From Acetobacteraceae bacterium (GTDB taxonomy: Bacteria > Pseudomonadota > Alphaproteobacteria > Acetobacterales > Acetobacteraceae), in the NCBI GenBank assembly GCA_014377905.1, contig JACMOQ010000213.1, positions 1 through 16,579 of the forward strand: a stretch of DNA of 16,579 bases, read 5' to 3'. The position numbers were made by a program, and so were the translations under genes. A model generated the notes under the pieces. That model searched no databases, was not told the DNA's origin, and worked only from the letters and a program-made list of their open reading frames with translations. Shown here piece by piece: positions 1 through 6,851 of the stretch (position 1 is the first letter of the stretch; each line of letters opens with the position of its first letter).

Positions 1-1
1 C

Positions 2-541
2 CTGCGTCTGCGCGACGTGGTCAATGTTGTTCCCGATGCCGGGGCGCAGGCGCTGGTGGCCGGGATGCTGGATCGGTTTCAAGACGAGATCGCGCCGATC
101 CTTCCTGGGTTAAGGCACCAGATACTCTACAACGACATGAATGGCGGCAATGTGCTGATCGATCCGTCCGACCATGATCGGATTGCCGGGATCATCGATT
201 TCGGCGACGTGACCCGGACCGCGCTGGCGATCGACGTTGCAGTGGGCGGCACCAGCCAGATCACCGATGTTGCAACCATCCCAATCGCGATCGGCGATTT
301 TGTCGCCGGCTTTCACGCGACGCGGCCCCTGCTGACCGCAGAGTTCATCGTCCTCCCCTTGCTGATGGCCTGCCGGCTCAGCATGGGCCTGGTGTTGCAT
401 GCCTGGCACCGGCGCACCCATCCGAACAACCCGCATTACACATCGACCGACCCGACCGAACTGCAACGCCGCCTGGCAATGATCCGCGCGGTGTCCGGAG
501 CTGAAACAATCGCGGCGATCAACGCCGTTGCAGGAGCATAA
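2..541 (+). CDS. APH-family phosphotransferase, hydroxylysine-kinase-like, 5'-truncated by window edge
   Basis: This is the C-terminal half of a small-molecule kinase of the aminoglycoside/choline phosphotransferase fold. The frame is open from base 2, so the true start lies upstream. The catalytic loop reads YNDMNGGNVLID (about residues 38-49 from the GTG at 17), followed by the metal-binding GIIDFGD segment. In this family the loop is normally H-x-D-x-N-x-x-N; here the aspartate and final asparagine are kept but the histidine is a tyrosine. The tail AWHRRTHPNNPHY followed by a helix resembles hydroxylysine kinase (AGPHD1-like) proteins and the kinase domain fused to some class-III aminotransferases, so the substrate is probably an amino alcohol or hydroxy-amino acid. 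That is inference. The stop lies 4 nt before the preferred start of the thiolase-like gene, so the two are probably co-transcribed. An antibiotic-resistance role is not indicated. Confidence 0.75.
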   Translation: MRLRDVVNVVPDAGAQALVAGMLDRFQDEIAPILPGLRHQILYNDMNGGNVLIDPSDHDRIAGIIDFGDVTRTALAIDVAVGGTSQITDVATIPIAIGDFVAGFHATRPLLTAEFIVLPLLMACRLSMGLVLHAWHRRTHPNNPHYTSTDPTELQRRLAMIRAVSGAETIAAINAVAGA

Positions 542-545
542 AACC

Positions 546-2072
546 GTGGCCCGTCTCGATCCCTCGCGTCAGCCAGTTATCGTCGGCATCGGCGAAATCA
601 TCGACCGCCCCGCCGATCGCGCTGCCGGGCAGGAGCCGCTGGCACTGTGGGCCGAGGCGCTGCGCCGCGCCGATGCCGATGCCGGCGGGACCATGCTCGC
701 CCGGCTTGACTCGCTCGATCTGGTGAACTCGATCACCTGGCCCTATGCCGATCCGGTCGGGTTGCTGTCCGCACGCCTTGGCGTCGCACCGGCGCGCCAG
801 TTCTATGGCGAGGTTGGTGGCAACACCCCGATCCTGTTCATCCACGAGGCCGCCCAGCGCATCGCGGGCGGCGAAGGCGTGGTAGCGGCCGTCGTGGGCG
901 GCGAGGCGACCCACACCGCGACCTGGGCACGGCGCCAGGGCATCGAGCTGCCATGGACCAAGGTCGAGCCAGTGGCGATGGCGCCGGGCGGCTATCTTCC
1001 GGCGCGGCGGCGCAGCTACCTGCACCCATTGGCCCAGGTGCATGACATCCAGGCGCCGATCACGGTTTATCCGCTTTATGAAAATGCCACCGCGAAGGCA
1101 TGGGGGCTCACCCCCGCTGCCGCGCATCAGGAATCGGCGCGGATCTGGGCTGGCATGTCGGCGGTTGCTGCCGCCAACCCGAATGCCTGGATGAAGACGG
1201 CGCTGACACCGGCACAAATTGCCACGACCTCCCCCGATAATCGCGCGATTGCCTATCCCTATCCCAAGCTGATAGTGGCCAATCCGGCGGTCAACCAGGG
1301 TGGTGCGGTGTTGATCACCAATGCAGCGACCGCACGTGCGGCTGGCATCGCGGAAAGCCAACTGATCTATATCTGGGGCGGGGCCGCCGCCACCGAGCCG
1401 AAAGACTGGATGGAGCGCGACCAGTTCACCTCGGCCCCCGCCCAGGATGTCGTGCTCGAAGCGATGCTGGCGTCCCTCGGCGGCAGCACCGGGGGTTTGG
1501 CAGCCTGCGAACTTTATTCCTGCTTTCCGGTGGTGCCGAAAATGGCGCGGCGTCGGCTGGGGCTGGCCGAGGATGCCGCGCTTTCTACCGCCGGTGGGCT
1601 GACCTTTCACGGCGCGCCGCTCAACAACTACATGACCCATGCTGCCTGCGGAATGGTGCGCACCTTGCGGGCGCGGCCGGGCGAGCGTGGCCTGCTATAC
1701 GGCCAGGGTGGCTTCGTCACCGCGCATCACGCGATTACGGTGGCCGCGCGTCCCGCCGATGACGACGCGATCCTGGCGCCGTTCGACCTGCAAGGTCAGG
1801 CCGATGCACGGCGTGGACCGGCGCCGACAATTGTCGAAAACTACGGCGGTTCGGCCGAGGTCGAAACCTTCACCGTGGTCTTCGCCCAGGATGGCGGCGT
1901 GGCCCACGGTGCGGTGGTGCTGCGCCTGCCCGATGGCGCGCGCAGCCTGGCGCGGGTGCTGGCCGATGATACCCGCACGCTTGCAATACTCATGGATCCG
2001 GCGGCAAGCCCGATCGGACGTGCTGGCAAGGTCACGACAGGGGGCGACGGCTTGTTGCACTGGGCAGCCTGA
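546..2072 (+). CDS. thiolase-like protein (TLP1/SCPx-like 'acetyl-CoA acetyltransferase')
   Basis: The 508-aa protein has a thiolase-type fold plus an extra C-terminal domain. The GTG at 546 is chosen because CAGGAG (531-536) sits 9 nt upstream; a TTG at 528 would overlap the kinase gene and lacks a Shine-Dalgarno sequence. Visible landmarks are VIVGIGE at the N-terminus, EVGGNTP (89-95) where true thiolases carry the acylated cysteine, CELYSCFP (321-328) in the position of the HDCF/NEAFA loop, NNYMTHAACGM (360-370), and YGQGG (385-389) where the second catalytic CxG cysteine normally lies. Residues from about 410 to the end form a small beta-rich domain like the additional C-terminal domain of mycobacterial thiolase-like protein type 1. 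Lipid or acyl-CoA binding is likely from the family. Classical thiolysis or condensation is doubtful because both usual cysteines are replaced. It probably forms an operon with the upstream kinase gene and converges with lptM. Confidence 0.85.
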   Translation: MARLDPSRQPVIVGIGEIIDRPADRAAGQEPLALWAEALRRADADAGGTMLARLDSLDLVNSITWPYADPVGLLSARLGVAPARQFYGEVGGNTPILFIHEAAQRIAGGEGVVAAVVGGEATHTATWARRQGIELPWTKVEPVAMAPGGYLPARRRSYLHPLAQVHDIQAPITVYPLYENATAKAWGLTPAAAHQESARIWAGMSAVAAANPNAWMKTALTPAQIATTSPDNRAIAYPYPKLIVANPAVNQGGAVLITNAATARAAGIAESQLIYIWGGAAATEPKDWMERDQFTSAPAQDVVLEAMLASLGGSTGGLAACELYSCFPVVPKMARRRLGLAEDAALSTAGGLTFHGAPLNNYMTHAACGMVRTLRARPGERGLLYGQGGFVTAHHAITVAARPADDDAILAPFDLQGQADARRGPAPTIVENYGGSAEVETFTVVFAQDGGVAHGAVVLRLPDGARSLARVLADDTRTLAILMDPAASPIGRAGKVTTGGDGLLHWAA

Positions 2073-2087
2073 TGGCCCCAGGGCCGG

Positions 2088-2114
2088 CGACGCAGCAGGA
2101 AATCCTGGCCGTCG
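2088..2114. terminator. possible shared hairpin between convergent thiolase-like gene and lptM
   Basis: An imperfect stem lies in the 63-bp gap between the two convergent stops. The outer arms are CGACG (2088-2092) and CGTCG (2110-2114), and the inner arms are CAGGA (2096-2100) and TCCTG (2103-2107). TTAAAA follows on the plus strand. No strong U-run is present on either side, so this is only a candidate bidirectional terminator. Confidence 0.25.
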
Positions 2115-2135
2115 TTAAAATCCCGCACCATCGCG

Positions 2136-2261
2136 CTAAACTGACGGATAAACCTTCGGATAAATGACTTTTTCCGACGGTCCTGGCGGTTGCGGCGGGC
2201 CCCGCTTACCGCACGCGGCAAGCGCCAAGCACGCCGCTAACATGACCACTGCGATCCTCAT
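2136..2261 (-). CDS. lptM: small LptM-type lipoprotein (YifL family), 41 aa
   Basis: The ORF codes for a 41-residue lipoprotein that is easily missed by length-filtered gene calling. The start ATG overlaps the argH stop as ATGA (2258-2261), indicating translational coupling. Residues 1-16 are a hydrophobic signal ending in the lipobox LAAC, with lipidated Cys17. The mature part reads CGKRGPPQPPGP, then two Tyr-Pro pairs (YPKVYP, residues 34-39). This CGxKGPPxPP-with-YP layout and the position directly after argH are the hallmark of LptM/YifL. In E. coli LptM stabilises the LptD-LptE outer-membrane LPS translocon and assists LptD disulfide rearrangement. By analogy the protein would act at the inner face of the outer membrane. 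In many proteobacteria lysA comes next; here the thiolase-like gene converges immediately instead. The identification is confident; the function is by family. Confidence 0.85.
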   Translation of the reverse strand: MRIAVVMLAACLALAACGKRGPPQPPGPSEKVIYPKVYPSV

Positions 2262-3679
2262 GTCAAAGCCGCCAGCCAGCGTGCGCTCTGTGCTGCCACA
2301 TTCGTCGGCGCGGTGCCGCCATAGGCGCGGCGCGATGCCACGGATGCATCAACCGTCAGCACCCCAAAAATCGCTGCGGTAATCCCAGGCTCCTCAGCCT
2401 GCATTTCGGCGAGCGTCAAATCCTCCAACCGCACCATGCGCGCCTCCGCCTTGGCCACCAAACGCCCGGTCACGTGATGGGCATTGCGGAACGGCAGGCG
2501 CAACTCCCTCACCAGCCAGTCGGCAAGATCGGTCGCGGTGGCAAAGCCGCTGCCAGCAAAATCGCGCATCCGCACCAGATCGGGCGACAGATCGCGCACC
2601 ATCCCGCCGATTGCAGCAAGCGACAGCGCCCAGGCATCAGCGGCATCGAATACCGGTTCCTTGTCTTCCTGCATGTCCTTGGCATACGCGAGCGGCAGGC
2701 CCTTCATCACCATCAGCAACCCCACCAGCGCGCCGGTAATACGCCCGGTCTTGGCGCGGGCGAGTTCGGCCGCATCGGGATTGCGCTTCTGCGGCATGAT
2801 CGAACTGCCGGTAGTGAATGCGTCCGACAACCGGATGAAACCGTACGGCGCGCTGCACCAGATGATGATTTCTTCCGCCAGCCGCGACAAATGCATCGCC
2901 GAAATCGCCGCCGCGGACAGGAACTCCAACGCGAAATCCCGGTCAGACACCGCATCCAAAGAATTTGCGGTCGGCCGGTCGAAGCCCAGCGCCGAGGCCG
3001 TCATATCCCGGTCCAACGGAAACGAGGTCCCGGCGAGCGCTGCCGAACCAAGCGGGCATTCATTCAACCGCTTGCGGCAATCCGCCAACCGCCCCCGATC
3101 GCGCGCCAGCATTTCAACGTATGCCAGCATGTGGTGGCCAAACGTCACCGGCTGGGCGGTCTGCAAATGGGTGAAGCCAGGCATCGGGTCAGCCGCGTGC
3201 TGGGCGGCGCGTTCGGCCATTGCCCGCATTACATCGGCGATCTGCACATCGAGCCCGTCGATTGCATCACGCACCCACAGGCGGAAATCGGTCGCCACCT
3301 GATCGTTGCGCGACCGTCCGGTGTGCAGCCGCCGCCCGGCATCGCCGATCCGCTCGGTCAGCCGTGCCTCGATATTCATGTGAATGTCTTCGAGCGTGGC
3401 ATCGAAGACGAACGTCCCGGCATCGATCTCACCGGCAATCCCCGCCAGCCCGGACTTGATCGCCGCCTCGTCATCGGCCGACAATATCCCCAATTTGGCC
3501 AGCATCGCAGCATGGGCGAGGGAGCCTTTGATGTCCTGGCGCCACATCTTGCGGTCAAAGCCGATGGATGCGTTGATTTCCTGCATGATGATCGACGGCC
3601 CGGCGGCAAATCGCCCGCCCCATTGCTGGTTGGCTTCGGTATTGCGCAAATCCGGGTTATGATCGGCGGCGTTGTTCAA
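2258..3679 (-). CDS. argH: argininosuccinate lyase
   Basis: The 473-aa cytoplasmic enzyme splits argininosuccinate into arginine and fumarate, the last step of arginine synthesis. Family landmarks are WGGRF (20-24), the HTGRSRNDQ substrate loop (119-127), the GFTHLQ segment with the catalytic-base histidine (His171), and the fumarase/aspartase superfamily signature GSSIMPQKRNPD (291-302) carrying the flexible-loop serine. Length and motifs indicate an intact enzyme. The frame runs open upstream past 3679. The TTG at 3679 is chosen because AGGA (complement of 3689-3692) lies 9 nt before it and a start there gives the usual short N-terminus before WGGRF; the next TTG (3649) has no ribosome binding site. 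The gene is coupled to lptM by an ATGA overlap and faces tlpA only 18 nt away. Confidence 0.95.
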   Translation of the reverse strand: MNNAADHNPDLRNTEANQQWGGRFAAGPSIIMQEINASIGFDRKMWRQDIKGSLAHAAMLAKLGILSADDEAAIKSGLAGIAGEIDAGTFVFDATLEDIHMNIEARLTERIGDAGRRLHTGRSRNDQVATDFRLWVRDAIDGLDVQIADVMRAMAERAAQHAADPMPGFTHLQTAQPVTFGHHMLAYVEMLARDRGRLADCRKRLNECPLGSAALAGTSFPLDRDMTASALGFDRPTANSLDAVSDRDFALEFLSAAAISAMHLSRLAEEIIIWCSAPYGFIRLSDAFTTGSSIMPQKRNPDAAELARAKTGRITGALVGLLMVMKGLPLAYAKDMQEDKEPVFDAADAWALSLAAIGGMVRDLSPDLVRMRDFAGSGFATATDLADWLVRELRLPFRNAHHVTGRLVAKAEARMVRLEDLTLAEMQAEEPGITAAIFGVLTVDASVASRRAYGGTAPTNVAAQSARWLAALT

Positions 3680-3697
3680 AAGAAGGTGTCCTGCAAG

Positions 3698-4309
3698 ATG
3701 AAACGGTTTTCGCGCCGGGCGATCCTCGCCACCGCCGGCACTCTGGCGGCCGGGACCGTAGCGGCAGTGACCCTGGGGCGCAAACCCAGTGCGCCGCATG
3801 TCTACACGCTGGTAGCCGGCGCAACGCCGGAGGCCGAAGGTGTATTACTGCATCCGTTCTCGACAATGATGCCGGTCGAATTCCCGGTTGCGCCGCCCGC
3901 CGCCAATCTGATCGATGAAGCCGGTGTTGCCCACACGCTCGGTGAATTCGTCGGCAAAGGCCTGGTGATTAACCTTTGGGCGACCTGGTGCGTGCCCTGC
4001 GTTGCCGAAATGCCGGCCTTGCAGACCCTGGCCACCAAGATCGCCAGCGCTGGCGTGCTGGTGCTGCCACTGTCATCCGATCGCGGCGGGGCGGCCGTGG
4101 TGCGCAAATTCTACGCCGCGCACAACATCACCGGTCTGCCGGTCTGGCTCGATCCCAAAGGTGCGGCGGCCCAGGCCTGGGGGGCGCGCGGGCTGCCGAC
4201 GACTTATATCATTGACCGCCGCGGATTGCTGCGCGGCAAGCTTGAAGGCGCGGTGGATTGGGCGAGTGATGCCACGATAGCCGCGATCACCAGACTAGTC
4301 GCCGCCTGA
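3698..4309 (+). CDS. tlpA: TlpA-family thiol:disulfide oxidoreductase
   Basis: The 203-aa thioredoxin-fold protein is exported to the periplasmic side. Residues 1-27 form a signal or membrane anchor with a twin-arginine-like SRRAIL followed by a hydrophobic stretch. The active site is WATWCVPC (94-101, CxxC at Cys98/Cys101), and the cis-proline loop is GLPTTYIID (165-173). It lacks a long central insert, so it fits the reducing TlpA/ResA type, which in alphaproteobacteria serves copper and haem-protein maturation (for example the CuA centre of cytochrome oxidase); the partner here is not shown. The start ATG at 3698 has AAGG (3683-3686) 11 nt upstream. A longer open frame runs back to 2474, but it is antisense to argH and not coding. 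Divergence from argH is a recurrent alphaproteobacterial arrangement. Confidence 0.9.
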   Translation: MKRFSRRAILATAGTLAAGTVAAVTLGRKPSAPHVYTLVAGATPEAEGVLLHPFSTMMPVEFPVAPPAANLIDEAGVAHTLGEFVGKGLVINLWATWCVPCVAEMPALQTLATKIASAGVLVLPLSSDRGGAAVVRKFYAAHNITGLPVWLDPKGAAAQAWGARGLPTTYIIDRRGLLRGKLEGAVDWASDATIAAITRLVAA

Positions 4310-4360
4310 TTGCCAACCGACCACCTCCCCGGCATGCTGGCGCAAATTCCGGAGGATACG

Positions 4361-5914
4361 ATGCCGAACGATCAAGCCGCCTCATCGATTGTCGCGACCA
4401 CCGCTGGCCGGGTGCGCGGCACCAGCGTTGATGGCATGCCGGTCTGGTTCAGCATCCCCTATGGCGCGCCGACCGGGGGCGCCAACCGCTTCCGTCCGCC
4501 CCAGCCGGTTGAGCCCTGGGCCGGCGTGCGCGACGCGACCGCAGTCACCAGCCAGGCCCCGCAAATCCGCGGCGCGTATCCGAACCGCCTGGAAGTCGCC
4601 GATTTCCTTGGTGCGCGTGACCCTGCTCCGCAATCGGAGGATTGCCTGACCGCAACAGTCTGGTCGAGCTCAACTGCGACCAAACTTCCGGTGATGGTTT
4701 GGCTCCATGGCGGGGCGTATTCGACCGGGTCGGGCAACGCCGACTACGTGCGCGGCAGCCGCCTGGCGCGGCGCGATGTGGTGGTGGTGACGATCAATCA
4801 TCGGCTGAACATTTTCGGCTTCCTCGATGTCTCCGCAATTGGCGGGCCTGACTTCAAGGAGTCCGGCAATGCCGGCCTGCTCGATATCGTCGCCGGCCTG
4901 CGCTGGGTGCAGGACAATATCGCACGCTTTGGCGGCGACCCGTCCTGCGTGACGATTTTCGGCGAGTCGGGCGGCGGCGCCAAGGTCAGCGCCTTGCTCG
5001 CCATGCCGATGGCGCAGGGCCTGTTCCACCGTGCCATCATCCAAAGCGGCTGCGCGGTGCGCCACCGCACGGCGGACCGTGCGGCCGCGGTCACGTCGGG
5101 CGTGCTGAAGGCGCTCGGCAGCACCAGCATTGCGACCTTGCAGGCCCTGCCAGTCGCCGAGTTGCTGGCAGCGATCGCGCCCGCCGAGGCCGCCGCCGGC
5201 CCATCGCCGCATCCGTTCTTCGACCGCTACCCGTTCGGCCCGATGATTGATGGCAGCGCGGTGCTGGATCATCCGTTCGACCCCGCTGCCTCAAATCTCT
5301 CAGCCGGCATTCCGGTCATGCTCGGCGATACCAAGGATGAAGCAGCAGGCTTCACTGTGCATGACGACAAGATCTGGAACCGCACGCTTACCCTGGATGA
5401 ACTGCGTGGCCGGGTGCAGCGCCTCGCCGGCGATCGTACCGATGATGTGCTGGCGACCTATGCGCAGGTGATGCCAGGCTTGTCCCCGGCCGAATGGCTG
5501 ATCGCGATCACCACCGATGCGCTCTATCGCAATCGCACTGTGGTGGCTGCCTACCGCATGATGCAGCGCGCGGGCGCGCCGATCTACATGTACAGCTTCG
5601 CCTGGAATTCGCCGCGCGCCGGCGGCAAACTCGCCTCCCCCCATGCCGCCGATGTGCCCTTTGTTTTTGACACCGTCGATCTGTGCAAAACCGGTGCGCC
5701 GGCCGACCAGACGCTCTCCGCCACGATGGCCGATGTCTGGGCCGCCTTTGCCATCACCGGCCAGCCGCAGCATGCAAAAATCCCCCACTGGCCGAATTAT
5801 GAGCGCGGCAGCCGGGCGATGATGATCTTCGAAGAAACGCCGCGCATCACCCATGATCCAGGGTATAGCCGCCGCCGCATCTGGACCCAGATCACCACCG
5901 CGACTGAGGGCTAG
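4361..5914 (+). CDS. type-B carboxylesterase (pNB-esterase / cholinesterase-like)
   Basis: The 517-aa alpha/beta-hydrolase hydrolyses carboxylic esters; the natural substrate is unknown. The oxyanion HGG lies at 116-118 and the SEDCL segment at 92-96. The nucleophile elbow GESGGG contains Ser203 and differs from the usual GESAGG by one residue. The acid is most likely Glu327 (GDTKDEAAGF) and the base His428 (SPHAADVPFVF). No signal peptide is visible, so it is probably cytoplasmic. The ATG at 4361 has a strong GGAGGA (4351-4356) immediately upstream; an in-frame TTG at 4310 directly after the tlpA stop is disfavoured. It lies 51 nt after tlpA and may be co-transcribed with it, but no functional link is evident. 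Length and triad indicate an intact enzyme. Confidence 0.92.
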   Translation: MPNDQAASSIVATTAGRVRGTSVDGMPVWFSIPYGAPTGGANRFRPPQPVEPWAGVRDATAVTSQAPQIRGAYPNRLEVADFLGARDPAPQSEDCLTATVWSSSTATKLPVMVWLHGGAYSTGSGNADYVRGSRLARRDVVVVTINHRLNIFGFLDVSAIGGPDFKESGNAGLLDIVAGLRWVQDNIARFGGDPSCVTIFGESGGGAKVSALLAMPMAQGLFHRAIIQSGCAVRHRTADRAAAVTSGVLKALGSTSIATLQALPVAELLAAIAPAEAAAGPSPHPFFDRYPFGPMIDGSAVLDHPFDPAASNLSAGIPVMLGDTKDEAAGFTVHDDKIWNRTLTLDELRGRVQRLAGDRTDDVLATYAQVMPGLSPAEWLIAITTDALYRNRTVVAAYRMMQRAGAPIYMYSFAWNSPRAGGKLASPHAADVPFVFDTVDLCKTGAPADQTLSATMADVWAAFAITGQPQHAKIPHWPNYERGSRAMMIFEETPRITHDPGYSRRRIWTQITTATEG

Positions 5915-5920
5915 GCAACA

Positions 5921-5936
5921 GACCTCACCTAAGGTC
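5921..5936. terminator. weak hairpin after the esterase gene
   Basis: GACCT (5921-5925) and AGGTC (5932-5936) form a perfect 5-bp stem with a 6-nt loop, starting 6 nt after the esterase stop. There is no T-run after it, so termination here is uncertain. Confidence 0.2.
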
Positions 5937-6016
5937 CGGAATACGATCTATTCCGCGCCGAGGTGCGCCAGTTCCTGGCCGATCAACCGGACCTGGGCGA
6001 TAGCGGACGGGAAAAA
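5933..6016 (+). pseudogene. possible relic of an acyl-CoA dehydrogenase N-terminus
   Basis: The 212-bp gap between the esterase gene and the next, oppositely oriented gene (5915-6126) contains no convincing intact gene. Within it, after an in-frame TAA at 5930, one frame reads YDLFRAEVRQFLADQP (5942-5989). This resembles the opening helix of acyl-CoA dehydrogenases (F-R-x-E-V-R-x-F-L). The similarity stops by about 6010 and the frame then runs into low-information sequence. It could be a decayed remnant of a gene once beside the thiolase-like and esterase genes, or chance. No other part of an acyl-CoA dehydrogenase is seen nearby. Confidence 0.25.
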
Positions 6017-6126
6017 GCCGCCTGCGACCCTTGCGCGGCGGGCACAAGCGCATGCCCCGCGCGGCGATGGTGGTTAACCATTGCCGCACGGCCCACACAT
6101 GATGTCCTTGGGAACGGCTTGGCGGA

Positions 6127-6780
6127 CTATGGGGGATCGGCCCCGGTATGGGGGCGCAATTGGGGTGTCTGTGCGGTTGATGTCGGGGCATCCAACAAAT
6201 CGGCCGCGATCTTTACATGGCATGATGGCACGTCGGAAAAAATCTCCCTTTTGTCCACGCCAGGTTGCGCCGCGCTTTGGGTCGGTTCCTCGGGGGCGGC
6301 CACCTCGCTCTGCGCGACAGGCTGCTCCATACCCAGCATCCGGCAAACCGGCCGCAGAATCAGGCCCGCCGCTGGCATCGTCGCCAACGCCGCCTGCATC
6401 GCTGGCTCGGTCAGCAGATGCTGCAACTGCAAGCCGAAGCCCACCGCTTCATAGCCCAGTTCGCGCACCAGCCAGCCCCGGCCCCGTGGCAACTGCGCAG
6501 GCCGTGTCGGGCTGGGTGTGTCACGCCGCAGCCGTTTGGCCCGCGCCCGCAGCGGCCGCGCCATTGCCCGTTCAATCCGGCTGGCGACATGGGTCAATCG
6601 CCGCCACAGTGGCCCAATCAATCCGATCAGGCGCGGATTTCGCAAAAACCGCGCCGCCACCAAGGCTGCCAACCCAGCCAAGATCATCCCCAGCCGCCGA
6701 ACAAGCTCGGCAGCATCGGCGCTCAGCGGGGAAGAAGCGGTGCGAGTATTCATGTGATTATTAATAACATTATTGTGCAT
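6127..6780 (-). CDS. hypothetical protein with one N-terminal membrane segment
   Basis: I do not recognise a named family. The 217-aa product has a hydrophobic segment near residues 28-46 (RRLGMILAGLAALVAARFL), a strongly basic region (about 48-95, rich in Arg), a more conserved-looking stretch GWLVRELGYEAVGFGLQLQHLL (about 101-122), a second hydrophobic patch around MPAAGLILRPV, and a hydrophilic tail with Pro, Thr and Ala. ATG codons at 6780 and 6753 are both possible starts and neither has a clear Shine-Dalgarno sequence. The segment between them is AT-rich and could instead be a promoter with a near-leaderless start at 6753. The gene lies 71 nt downstream of speE on the same strand, so read-through from the spe genes is possible. 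It looks like a real but lineage-restricted gene: the antisense frames are less protein-like. Confidence 0.55.
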   Translation of the reverse strand: MHNNVINNHMNTRTASSPLSADAAELVRRLGMILAGLAALVAARFLRNPRLIGLIGPLWRRLTHVASRIERAMARPLRARAKRLRRDTPSPTRPAQLPRGRGWLVRELGYEAVGFGLQLQHLLTEPAMQAALATMPAAGLILRPVCRMLGMEQPVAQSEVAAPEEPTQSAAQPGVDKREIFSDVPSCHVKIAADLLDAPTSTAQTPQLRPHTGADPP

Positions 6781-6795
6781 GAAACTGCAAGCGAA

Positions 6796-6819
6796 ATCGG
6801 CGGCCTAGTCGTCGCCGAT
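6796..6819. terminator. inverted repeat between speE and the hypothetical gene
   Basis: ATCGGCG (6796-6802) and CGCCGAT (6813-6819) are a perfect 7-bp inverted repeat with a 10-nt loop. It lies 33 nt past the speE stop. On the minus strand it is followed by TTTCGCTT, a weak T-rich tail. It may be the speE terminator or a hairpin in the leader of the hypothetical gene. Confidence 0.35.
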
Positions 6820-6851
6820 GGAACTGACCTGGAAGACCTCCGGGACGATTA

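Noticed and set aside
2..541. Aminoglycoside-resistance gene
   Set aside because: The fold is shared, but the C-terminal features point to hydroxylysine/amino-alcohol kinases and there is no mobile or resistance context.
519..1640. 373-aa open frame on the minus strand
   Set aside because: It is fully antisense to the thiolase-like gene, rich in Arg/Gly/His in the way of a GC-rich shadow frame, and has no recognisable motif.
2474..3697. Long plus-strand open frame fused in frame to tlpA
   Set aside because: This part is antisense to argH. The real protein begins at the ATG at 3698, with a signal sequence and ribosome binding site.
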